From assembly GCA_963735005.1 (NCBI GenBank), contig CAVTJA010000008.1, positions 54,544-118,543 on the forward strand: 64,000 bases of DNA. Direction: 5' to 3'. Shown piece after piece: positions 54,417-62,903 of the stretch. The stretch is from WTKG01 sp963735005 (GTDB lineage: Bacteria; Actinomycetota; Actinomycetes; Actinomycetales; Demequinaceae). The notes beneath the pieces were generated by a model that worked only from the letters and a program-made list of their open reading frames with translations, had not been told where the DNA came from and did no database searches. The translations under genes were made by a program, and so were the position numbers. Position 1 is the stretch's first letter. Each line of letters begins with the position of its first letter.

Positions 54417-57251
54417 ATGAAGCGCGCCCGGTTTGTCCTCGCGGCGGCGTCCCTCCTTGTGATGGCACTCGGCATGGCGATCGTCGTCGCGGTCGACGCA
54501 CCCCATCCCGGGTCGCAGTACACCCCCGGCTCGCTGCCGGCACTCGAGGACGGCGCGCGCGTCCCGGTCACAGCAATCTCCGACGAGGGCCTCAAGGAAC
54601 CCGGCGCGCTCGACCCCGTGCCCGCCGAGGAGACCGCGGCCGAGATCGAGTTCTCGCTGAGCCCTGATGGCCCGGATCCCGGTGAACCGTCCGTGGCGCC
54701 GACGCAGCCGGCACCGGCGCCGGGGACCAAGCTTGTCGCTCTGACGGCGGCGCTGCCCACCGACGCCGGTGAGTCGTACGTCATGGGCGTCACGTGGGAC
54801 GACACGAAGGATGTGTCGATCGACGCGCGCTACTTGATCGACGGCGAGTGGGGCACGTGGCAGGCGCTCGGCATCGATGGGTACAAGGGCGAGGAGGGCG
54901 ACTCCCTGCCAGGGACGGAGCCGTTTATCGTGACCGGAGCGGCTGCGCTCCAGGTGCGCGCATCGTCGGCCACCGGCGTTCCAAGCGAGTTGACCGTGGA
55001 GATGTTCAGTAGCGCCGGCGACGAGTCGCAGGTAGTGCCGCTGTCGGCCAGCGGCGCGGTGGGGTATTCGCGCTCCGCACCCGCGGCCCGCTTCACGGGC
55101 CTGCCGAGCGGCGAGCTCCCCGTGCCAGAGACCGCGCTGCCGGGGCTTGTCGACAACCCCATGCCCACCATCCACCTGCGCGACGAGTGGAACCCGCGCG
55201 ACCCATCTGGTGAGTTCGTGAACGGCACCGTGCGGGGCGTGGCCGTGCACCACACGGCCGGCTCCAACAGCTACTCGCGTAGCGATGTCCCGGGCATCCT
55301 GCGCGCGATCCAGCGGTATCACATGGACGCTCGCGACTGGTACGACATCGGGTACAACTTCCTGATCGACAAGTACGGGCGCATCTGGGAGGGCCGCGCG
55401 GGCGGCGTCCTCAACACGATCAAGGGCGTCCACTCGCACTCGTTCAACGGCCTCGTGACGGGCGTCTCGATCATGGGCAACTTCCAGAACCACACGCCAT
55501 CCAGAGTCTCGCGCGACGCGCTCGTGGAGTTCATCGCGTGGAAGCTCACGCTGCACGGCGTGTCCGCCGACGGCCGGATTCTCCACCCGACAGAGGGCAG
55601 CTTCCCGGCCGTCATTGGCCACCGCGACATCCCGGAGGCCGCGACGGCCTGCCCGGGCACCAAGCTCTATTACCGGCTCAGCAAACTCAAAGCGCGCGCG
55701 ATCGACTTGCAGAACCTCCCCGCGATACCGCTCGAGAACGACGTCAACGGCGATGGAATGGGCGACTTCGTGCGCGTGATTGAAGACTCGGCGGTCATCT
55801 ACCAGGCGGGGGCCGGGCCCGCGACGGAGAGCCAACCGTACAGCGGGGCAGAGGCGTACACGACGTCCGTATCGCTGTACGACCAGTTCGCGGCGGGGCC
55901 GCCGCTCAACGGCGCCGCCGGGGCCGAGGTGCTCGCGCGGCGTGCCAACGACGGGCTGCTGTTCCGCATGCGGGACAAGGCCGTGGCCAAGCCAACCGTG
56001 GGGGTGGCGACCAACCTCGTTGTCCCGGCCGGGCGTTTGTTTGCTAGCCCGGGCGACCTCACCGGGGATGGCGACCCGGACGTCGTCCTGCTGAATCCCG
56101 CAACGGGCGCGCTCGACGTCTACCCAGGCAACGGCGACGGCACGCTTGGTGCCGCCGCGGCGGTCAGCGTGGGACTGGGGGCGGTCGCCGCTATCGCGTC
56201 CGTGGGAGACGTGAACGCCGACGGCAACCCGGACCTCGCCGTGATTGACGCGGGTGGGGCGCTCACGTATTTGCTGGGCGACGGCGCCGGCGGGCTGACG
56301 ACGCTGGCGACGGACGTCGAGGGCCTGTCCGGTTACACCGAGCTCGCGGCGCCTGGGGACCTCACCGGCGACGGCTTTGACGACCTGCTGGCGCGCAAGA
56401 CGTCAAACGGCGCGGCGCTCACGGTGGTGGGCGGCCCGCACGGCGCCACCGGCGAGCTTGTGCCGTGGGACAGCGGCGTCGCTACCTGGCAGCACCCGAT
56501 GGGCGCCACGGGCTGGGGCGGGGACCCGGGCCGCACGCTCATCGCGGTGACCAGCAACGGCCAATACCTCACCAAGCCGACGCCGGGGTCGAGCAGGCTC
56601 TCATACGCGCCGAGCGACATGTCGGTCAGGGTCAACGGGCTGAGCGCGGCAGCGATCGTGGGGGACTACGACGAAGACGGCTTTGCCGACATGGTCACAT
56701 TGGACGACTCCGGCGAGCTGCGACTTCGGTTCGGCTCCGAGCAAGGCTTCACCTCCAGCGTGGTGGTCCCGGACCCGTCCGGGGTTGGCTGGCAGAACTA
56801 CGTGTCGGTGACGGCCGCGGGCGACTACAACTTTGACGGCACCCCGGACCTCGCGGTGACGGACGTCGACGGCGATGTCCTCGTCTACACGTGGGATCCG
56901 ACCGACCCGACCGTCCTGGTGGGGCCGCGCCGCGTGCAGTGGCACTACAGCGACTACTCCGTGATGGGCACGGGCGCGTGGTCGCCCGCGGGAATCTCGG
57001 ACCTGCTGTTGGTGAGCCCCACCGGGGACCTGGACATCCTCGCGGGCAAGGGGCTCACCGGCGCGCGCAAGCTCGCGAGCGTGAACGCCAACCTCCCCAC
57101 CGGCGCCCAGGTGTTCCCGTTGGGACAGCTGCCCGGGCTCGAGGGCGCCGCGGTTGCCGTGTACGACCCAGCCACGGACACCTTCACCGCGTACGGCTGG
57201 ACCGCTGCGGATCCGTGGACGCCGCTGCCCCAGGTGACCATCGCTCCCTAG
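54417..57251 (+). CDS. Secreted N-acetylmuramoyl-L-alanine amidase (PGRP type) with FG-GAP repeats
   Basis: A 944-residue exported protein. Signal peptide about 1-27. Residues ~250-430 are an amidase_2/PGRP domain: GVAVHHTAGSNSYSRSDVPG, YDIGYNFLIDKYGRIWEGR, VIGHRDIPEAATACPG. The two His and the Cys are the zinc ligands, so the domain should cut the peptide from muramic acid. From ~440 to the end are FG-GAP/VCBS repeats with Ca-binding DxNxDG-type loops (DVNGDGMGDF, DLTGDGDPDVV, DVNADGNPDLA, DYNFDGTPDLA), a likely seven-blade propeller for substrate binding. Similar proteins are common in actinobacteria. Confidence 0.92.
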   Translation: MKRARFVLAAASLLVMALGMAIVVAVDAPHPGSQYTPGSLPALEDGARVPVTAISDEGLKEPGALDPVPAEETAAEIEFSLSPDGPDPGEPSVAPTQPAPAPGTKLVALTAALPTDAGESYVMGVTWDDTKDVSIDARYLIDGEWGTWQALGIDGYKGEEGDSLPGTEPFIVTGAAALQVRASSATGVPSELTVEMFSSAGDESQVVPLSASGAVGYSRSAPAARFTGLPSGELPVPETALPGLVDNPMPTIHLRDEWNPRDPSGEFVNGTVRGVAVHHTAGSNSYSRSDVPGILRAIQRYHMDARDWYDIGYNFLIDKYGRIWEGRAGGVLNTIKGVHSHSFNGLVTGVSIMGNFQNHTPSRVSRDALVEFIAWKLTLHGVSADGRILHPTEGSFPAVIGHRDIPEAATACPGTKLYYRLSKLKARAIDLQNLPAIPLENDVNGDGMGDFVRVIEDSAVIYQAGAGPATESQPYSGAEAYTTSVSLYDQFAAGPPLNGAAGAEVLARRANDGLLFRMRDKAVAKPTVGVATNLVVPAGRLFASPGDLTGDGDPDVVLLNPATGALDVYPGNGDGTLGAAAAVSVGLGAVAAIASVGDVNADGNPDLAVIDAGGALTYLLGDGAGGLTTLATDVEGLSGYTELAAPGDLTGDGFDDLLARKTSNGAALTVVGGPHGATGELVPWDSGVATWQHPMGATGWGGDPGRTLIAVTSNGQYLTKPTPGSSRLSYAPSDMSVRVNGLSAAAIVGDYDEDGFADMVTLDDSGELRLRFGSEQGFTSSVVVPDPSGVGWQNYVSVTAAGDYNFDGTPDLAVTDVDGDVLVYTWDPTDPTVLVGPRRVQWHYSDYSVMGTGAWSPAGISDLLLVSPTGDLDILAGKGLTGARKLASVNANLPTGAQVFPLGQLPGLEGAAVAVYDPATDTFTAYGWTAADPWTPLPQVTIAP

Positions 57252-57254
57252 CGA

Positions 57255-57268
57255 TCGAAACGATTGAA
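57255..57268. promoter_or_regulatory. LacI-family operator-like site upstream of the GH94 gene
   Basis: TCGAAACGATTGAA shares 11 bases with the site at 44904 upstream of the aldo-keto reductase. It lies 32 bases before the ATG at 57301, the same distance as in the other gene. No LacI gene is in the window. Confidence 0.5.
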
Positions 57269-57300
57269 CGGAGCGTGCCAGGCGGCGCTACGCTGGTCCG

Positions 57301-59753
57301 ATGCAATACGGACACTTCGACGACGACGCCCGCGAATACGTCATCACGCGGCCCGACACCCCCCGCTCCTGGTCCAACTATTTGGGCTCCCGGCTGTACG
57401 GCGGCATCATCACGCAGGGCGCCGGCGGCTACTCGTTCTACAAGTCGGGCGGCATGGGCCGCGTGCTGCGGTTCAGGTTCAACGGCGTCCCGCAGGACGA
57501 ACCGGGGCGGTTCCTGTACCTGAGGGACGATGCCGATGGCGACTACTGGAGCGCGTCGTGGCAGCCGGTGGGCAAGCCTCTTGTGTGTGGAGGGCGAGCC
57601 GGCGGAGGGCGAGCAGAAGGCGACGGTGCGCCACGGGCTTGGGTATTCGATTTTCGAGTCCGAGTACCGCGGGATCCGGTCCGAGGCGACGTTCCTGATC
57701 CCCAAGGACCAGGCGTTCGAGTACTGGTCCGTCAAGGTCACCAACACCACCGACAAGCCGCGCACCATCTCCACGTTCAGCTACGCGGAGCTCGCGAACG
57801 AGTGGAACTACCGCCAGGACCTCGAGAACCTGCAGTACTCGCAGTACGTGGTGGTGGCCAAGTACGCGGACGGGATGATCTCCCGCAAGAACTCCACGCG
57901 CGACGCCTTCAAGTCGCTGTGGTTCGGGGTCGCGGGCGCAGACGTGGCGTCGTACGACACCGACCGCGACGCGTTCCTTGGCGCGTACCGGACCCAGTCG
58001 GCGCCGCTGGCCGTGGAGAACGGCGAATGCACGGGCTCCGAGTGCATCGGCGACAACTCCACCGCCTCGCTGCACACCCGCCTGGAGCTAGCGCCCGGCG
58101 AGACGCGACAGGTGATCTACATGCTGGGCATCGGCGATCCTGACGCGCCGTGGGACGACGAGGACACGATGAACCCCGTGACCCACCGCCCGGGCCGCGA
58201 GATCATGGCCGAGTACGGCACGCCGGAGCGCGTGGACGCGGAGCTTGAGGCGATCCGGGCCGAGTGGCGCGACTTCCTTGCCCCGCTGCAGGTCAAGACG
58301 CCGGATGCCCAGATGAACTCGATGATCAACGTCTGGCACGCGTACCAGACGCACATGACGTTCAACTGGTCCCGCGGCGTCAGCCTGATTGAGGCGGGCG
58401 ACCGCGACGGCTTGGGGTATCGGGACACGGTGCAGGACATGCTGTCCGTGATTCACGCGATCCCTGGGCCGGTGCGCGAGCGCCTTGACATGATCCTCAC
58501 GGGGCAGACGGAGGAGGGCGGCGCGATGCCGCTCGTGAAGCCGCTGACCCACAACCCTGGTCACGAGGAGACGCCGACGCTCGAGAAGTACCGCTCGGAC
58601 GACCCGCTGTGGCTGCCCATCACGGTGGCGAACTTTGTGTACGAGACCGGGGACCTGGGGTATCTGGACACCGTGCTGCCGTACGCGGACCACGGCCAGG
58701 CGACGGTGTTCGAGCACCTGGTGCAGGCGATCAAGTTCTCGCTGGCGCACCAGGGGCAGAACCAGCCTGGTGCAGGGCCTGCAGGCGGACTGGAACGACT
58801 GCCTGCAGTTCGGGACCACGGGCGAGAGCATGTTCTCGACGTTCCTGATGGCGAACGGCGTGCGCGTGATCGCGGAGCTCGCGGAGCAGTCGGGGCGGGA
58901 TGCCGACGCGGCGTGGGCGCGCGGCGTGCTGGAGGCGACTGCAGCCGGTGCTCGAGGGCGCGTGGGACGGCGCGTGGTACATCCGCGGCATCTCCGCCAC
59001 GGGCGCCAAGCTTGGGTCCGATGCGCTTGACGAGGGCAAGATCTACCTGGAGCCGAACGTGTGGGCCGCGATCTCGCAGACGGTGCCGCGCGAGCGGGCG
59101 CTGCAGGCGATGGACTCGGTGCAGGAGCGGCTGTCGACGGAGCACGGCGTGGCGCTGTGCGCGCCGGCCCACACCAAGCCGGTGCCGGGCGTGGGGCTGT
59201 CGCCTGCTGGTGTTCCCGGTGGGCCACAAGGAGAACGGCGGCATCTTCTGCCACGCGAACTCGTGGACGCTGGTGGCCGAGGGCGTGCTTGGCCGCGGCC
59301 AGCGCGCGTACGACTACTACCGGGCGTACCTGCCGGCGCGCTACAACGACTCGGCCGAGGTGCACCAGGTGGAGCCGTACGTGTACTGCCAGTTCACGCA
59401 CGGGCCGGAGAGCCCGCGGTTTGGCCAGGCGCGGAACCCGTGGCTGACGGGTACTGCGAGCTGGTCGTATGTGGGCGTGACCCAGTACATCCTGGGCATC
59501 CGGCCGGAGCTGGAGGGGCTGCGGATCGATCCGTGCGTGCCCGCTTCCTGGGGCGACTACGAGGTGACGCGCACGTTCCGCGGCAAGACGGTGACCGTGC
59601 GGGTGACGAACCCGCGATGGTGTGGAAACCGGCGTTTCGTCGGTGGCCGTCAATGGCGCGCCGCTTGATCTCCCCGCCGACGACAAGCGCGGCGCGCTCG
59701 TGCCGGTGGACGCGTTCGCGGACGGCGACGTCCTCGACGTCGTGATGGGCTAG
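57301..59753 (+). pseudogene. GH94 glycoside phosphorylase (chitobiose/cellobiose phosphorylase-like), five frame breaks
   Basis: Conceptually ~816 residues, cytosolic, splitting a beta-linked disaccharide with phosphate. N-terminal GH94 barrel: MQYGHFDDDAREYVITRPDT, WSNYLGSRLYGG. Catalytic region ADWNDCLQFG (general-acid Asp), later HKENGGIFCHANSW and the C-terminal GIRPELEGLRIDPCVP. ADWNDC rather than GDWNDG favours the chitobiose-phosphorylase side. The reading needs frame changes near 57585, 58780, 58940, 59200 and 59600, each consistent with one extra base. No single frame exceeds about half the protein. The true stop is 59751-59753. Five identical-type breaks with otherwise perfect coding suggest sequencing error or a very recent pseudogene. 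Confidence 0.85.
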
Positions 59754-59848
59754 ATCTCCACCCAGCCGGGGAGCACGCTGAGCTCACGCCTTGCAAGCTT
59801 CGCAACTCTGCGGAATCCTGATGGCTACATGCGCACCAGGAGGCGCTC

Positions 59849-61624
59849 TTGAAACTCTTTGCTGTCGAGATTGAGAACTTCAGATCAGTTCTCGGCCCAT
59901 TGCAGTTGCAACTCGGTGCGCCGACGCTTCTAGCGGGTCGCAACGATGCTGGCAAGACCGCGACGATTGACGCCATCCGCTTTCTCCTCGGTTTCCTGGA
60001 TGCGAGCGCGAACGACCCAACACAGGTCTCGCAAGGAGACGGATGGACGCCGGCGTCCCACGTCAGCGTCATCGGAGAGTTCAAGGTCAGGTCACATGAG
60101 CGCGACGAGTTCGGCCTGCCCGAGAGGATCCGGATGCGGCGCTTCTACGAAACCGAGACCGCAGCCGAACGGCTCGAAATCGAGCGGATCGTCCCCGTTG
60201 ACGAACGACTGCAGGACCTCGAGCCAAAGCTCGTAGGGGCGCTCAAAGAGTTGTTGGCCGAACACTCTCTCCCGACCGGTGGAAACAAGGCCGAGCTAAT
60301 CGAGCGTCTGCGGACGCAGGTCGTCGAAAAGGCTGTCAATGCTCCCGCCTGGAAACCGTGCCCCAAGCCCATCGCGGCGCTCCTACCAGAGATCCTCTAT
60401 TTCGAGGCAGACCGCGACGACGCGGTCGAAAGTGGGGTCCAGCAAGTGCTACAGAGTTCGTATCGGCAAGCACTGGCATCTGAAGAGTTTGTGGGCACTG
60501 TGACGGAGCTGGAACGCGCACTAGAAGCGGAACTAGTTGCGAGTTCCACCGAGTTGAAAAAGCACATCCAGGATCGCGTTGCTGATTCTGACGAGATAGT
60601 CGTCGAGCCCGAGGTGAGCTTCAAAGGCGGGCCCCTCAAAGTGAACGTCGCCCGAATCACGTCGGAGGGAAGGCGGATTCCCCTCGCGACCACGGGTTCA
60701 GGACACTCCCGCCGGCTAGCACTCGCGGTTTGGGAGTACGCGACGGAGATCCTCACCGATGACGCCGACGCGGTAGTCATCTACGACGAACCCGACACGC
60801 ACCTTGACTACAAGCGCCAGCGGGAGCTCATGTCGATGATCCGAGACCAGGCCGCGCACGAGAACCTCACGATGGTCGTCGCGACGCATTCCATGAACCT
60901 AATCGACGGCGTTGACTTGGCGGACCTTGTCCACGTGATCCACGATGGCACCGCGACCACATTCGAGCCACTCGGTCTCGATGCCGGGGCACACCTCGCC
61001 GCGATTGCGGTGAGCGTCGGCCTAAGGAATACCGCCTTGCTCCACGAACGCTTGTTCGTGGGCGTCGAAGGCGAAACCGAGCGAGCGACGCTTCCGTTGC
61101 TATACAAACACTTGCGCGGCCGCCACATTGAGACGGCCGGAATCGCGATCTGGGACTGCGGGAGCAACGACGGGGCCTTGAAGTTCGCGAGATTCCTGGT
61201 CGAACACAACAGAAATGTGGCTTTCCTCGTCGACAGTGATTCCAAGAAGAAGTCCAAGCACTTCACCCACGACGCTCTGAAGAAGGCCGGATTGGATCCC
61301 GCTTCGCATGCCTACTACCTCGGTGATCCCGACGAGCTCGAGGACATCTTCCCCGACGCAGACTGGGTCCGAGTCGCAAACCAGAAGTGGCCACGGGCGG
61401 ACGCAAAGCCCTGGAAGGCCCAGCACTTCTCTGGGCACAGGGAGCCGGGGAGCAAGTTCAGCTCGAAGGTGTACGACATGATTCGGGTCGAGGCGACGGC
61501 ATCGCCGTCAGGGAAGCCTGAGATGCTCACCGAGCTGGTCCATTCGCTAGTCGAGGCACGGGGCGGAGTGCCCGATATCCTCGTGAAGGCGTTCGAGGAA
61601 CTCGAAGCACGAGCGGCAGCCTAG
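59849..61624 (+). CDS. OLD-family ATP-dependent nuclease-like protein with inserted SAP-like motif
   Basis: A 591-residue protein. ABC-type ATPase: MKLFAVEIENFRSVLGPLQL, Walker A GRNDAGKT (30-37), signature TTGSGHSRRLALAV (281-294), Walker B AVVIYDEPDTHLD (308-320) and H-loop THS (346-348). The C-terminal TOPRIM has E407 (VGVEGETER), D462-S-D464 (FLVDSDSK) and DELEDIF (495-501), the OLD nuclease pattern. Residues ~130-158 (LKELLAEHSLPTGGNKAELI then ERL) look like a SAP DNA-binding motif inserted in the ATPase. Start TTG 59849 with AGGAGG five bases upstream. OLD proteins act in phage defence, for example Gabija GajA. Its stop overlaps the convergent gene. Base composition is more A/T-rich than the chromosome to the left. 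Confidence 0.85.
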   Translation: MKLFAVEIENFRSVLGPLQLQLGAPTLLAGRNDAGKTATIDAIRFLLGFLDASANDPTQVSQGDGWTPASHVSVIGEFKVRSHERDEFGLPERIRMRRFYETETAAERLEIERIVPVDERLQDLEPKLVGALKELLAEHSLPTGGNKAELIERLRTQVVEKAVNAPAWKPCPKPIAALLPEILYFEADRDDAVESGVQQVLQSSYRQALASEEFVGTVTELERALEAELVASSTELKKHIQDRVADSDEIVVEPEVSFKGGPLKVNVARITSEGRRIPLATTGSGHSRRLALAVWEYATEILTDDADAVVIYDEPDTHLDYKRQRELMSMIRDQAAHENLTMVVATHSMNLIDGVDLADLVHVIHDGTATTFEPLGLDAGAHLAAIAVSVGLRNTALLHERLFVGVEGETERATLPLLYKHLRGRHIETAGIAIWDCGSNDGALKFARFLVEHNRNVAFLVDSDSKKKSKHFTHDALKKAGLDPASHAYYLGDPDELEDIFPDADWVRVANQKWPRADAKPWKAQHFSGHREPGSKFSSKVYDMIRVEATASPSGKPEMLTELVHSLVEARGGVPDILVKAFEELEARAAA

Positions 61625-61848
61625 ATCACGATATCCCGGGCACGCTCACGGAAGCGTCGCTTCCACTGTTCGGGTTGCGGTCGCACCCACGCATGCCACC
61701 CGACAGACCGCACATATCGTTTCCCGTGCTCGTCAAACGTGAAGCCGCACCACCGACAGCCCGCAGGCGCGGGTGGCTCTGCGTGCCGCACTCGGCTTGT
61801 CGCGGCAGGCGCGCTTTCCCTCACCGTGGCCTCTGACTTGAAGGACAT
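61621..61848 (-). CDS. Small Cys-rich hypothetical protein
   Basis: A 75-residue protein (85 if the GTG at 61878 is used). The C-terminal half is distinctive: AGCRWCGFTFDEHGKRYVRS then GWHAWVRPQPEQWKRRFRER. The CxxC with two His could bind zinc; the end is basic. I know it only as a small conserved actinobacterial pattern, often in mobile regions, with no assigned role. It converges on the OLD-like gene with a shared CTAG. Confidence 0.6.
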   Translation of the reverse strand: MSFKSEATVRESAPAATSRVRHAEPPAPAGCRWCGFTFDEHGKRYVRSVGWHAWVRPQPEQWKRRFRERARDIVI

Positions 61849-61947
61849 GTTTGTGAGTAAACACCCTCGGTATGACACTCGAGACGTGCGAAGGCGGGGT
61901 CGCGCGCGATCGCAGGACCCTCGCCAGCCAAACAGTTCGCACTGGCG

Positions 61948-62607
61948 CTAGCAGTAGTCCTCGTCTCGTGTGTGCCGGTCAAGTCGCGCCATCAGCACCT
62001 CGTAGCGATCGGCCTCGATTTGCTGACCAGCATCCATCGCACGTAGATCCTCAACGCCGAGTTGGGTGACTATGACCGCGGCGACGTGGCCACGGTGATC
62101 TGCAAGTTCGAACACATTGCTACTTCGGGGCGTTCGGACTGTTCCATCCCTCGCCAGGTCGACATAGAAGCCGCGCTGCTTGGCGTCATTGGCCCTCTTC
62201 GCAGCGAGTTGCCGAAGTTCTTCGGTCTCAAACCGCGCGTCGCCAGACGAGTTCGACCCCACGTCGGGCGGCGCGATAGGCATCTCCTCCCATCTAAGCC
62301 AAATTCCGGGCATGGGGAGCACTTCAGCGAAGTCGCGCGCAGCGAGAAACTTGGCGAGGTGATGGCGCGCGCTAGCCGCCAGTTCGGTTACTACCAGCGG
62401 CTCTTCGGAGCGAGCGCTCCAGCTGGCGTGGAACGTGTCGTGAATCCAAACAGCCTTGCCCAACTCTTCGTAGGCGAGAACGAGCAATGACTGCGCACGC
62501 GCCGCGGAACAGTCCGCGAGGCGCTCTGAGTCTTCGACGAGGCTCGCCGCGTTGTCCAACAGCGCCCACCAGTACTCGCGGGCTACTTGGGGCGTTATCT
62601 GTGCCAC
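61948..62607 (-). CDS. AbiV family abortive infection protein
   Basis: A 219-residue helical protein. The N-terminal part, NAASLVEDSERLADCSAARA followed by QSLLVLAYEELGKAVWIHD, matches the AbiV family (…A..L..DA..L...GR..RA..LA.LA.EE.GKA), whose Lactococcus founder blocks phage late protein synthesis by binding SaV. Further on, AKQRGFYVDLARDGTVRTPR is also typical. GTG start at 62607. It lies on the same strand as the HNH gene, separated by a pirin remnant. Role in defence is inferred from family and neighbours. Confidence 0.8.
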   Translation of the reverse strand: MAQITPQVAREYWWALLDNAASLVEDSERLADCSAARAQSLLVLAYEELGKAVWIHDTFHASWSARSEEPLVVTELAASARHHLAKFLAARDFAEVLPMPGIWLRWEEMPIAPPDVGSNSSGDARFETEELRQLAAKRANDAKQRGFYVDLARDGTVRTPRSSNVFELADHRGHVAAVIVTQLGVEDLRAMDAGQQIEADRYEVLMARLDRHTRDEDYC

Positions 62608-62683
62608 CCTCGAACCTTACGGCTGTCCACGCATTTGCGGCCCCTTCGAGGGCGCCCAACGGCGCGACGTCGATGAACGCGCT

Positions 62684-62899
62684 TCACCTCAGCCGAGACA
62701 TGAGCCTCACTGGAGGCACTTTCGGGGACGCCAGCCGGGGGCTCACGCCCGAGTATTCGGGCAACTGGCCGAACCGGTCACCCTGCGCCTGCGAGTCGCG
62801 ACGGGCCTCCACGATGTCGTCGCGGGTGCGACCCACGGAGTGCCACCACGTCACTACCGTGTCCTCGAACGGGGCGCCGCCCAACACAATCAAGCCCGC
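62684..62899 (-). pseudogene. Pirin family protein, C-terminal remnant
   Basis: Seventy-one codons on the minus strand read AGLIVLGGAPFEDTVVTWWH, then SVGRTRDDIVEARRDSQAQG and DRFGQLPEYSG. This is the C-terminal part of pirin (GGEPF-E-x-x-V-x-W-W-N-F-V-G-R-S-x-(D/E)-(D/E)-I...RFG-x-V-x-G-Y). The N-terminal metal-binding part (HPHRGFET-type) is missing: upstream of codon 1 lies the stop of the HNH gene, five bases away. A gene cut by insertion of the HNH segment is the simplest reading. The rest of 62608-62683 shows nothing. Confidence 0.75.
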
Positions 62900-62903
62900 T
62901 CTC

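Noticed and set aside
59849..61624. Complete Gabija system
   Set aside because: No UvrD/GajB-type helicase is adjacent and the downstream genes are convergent and unrelated.
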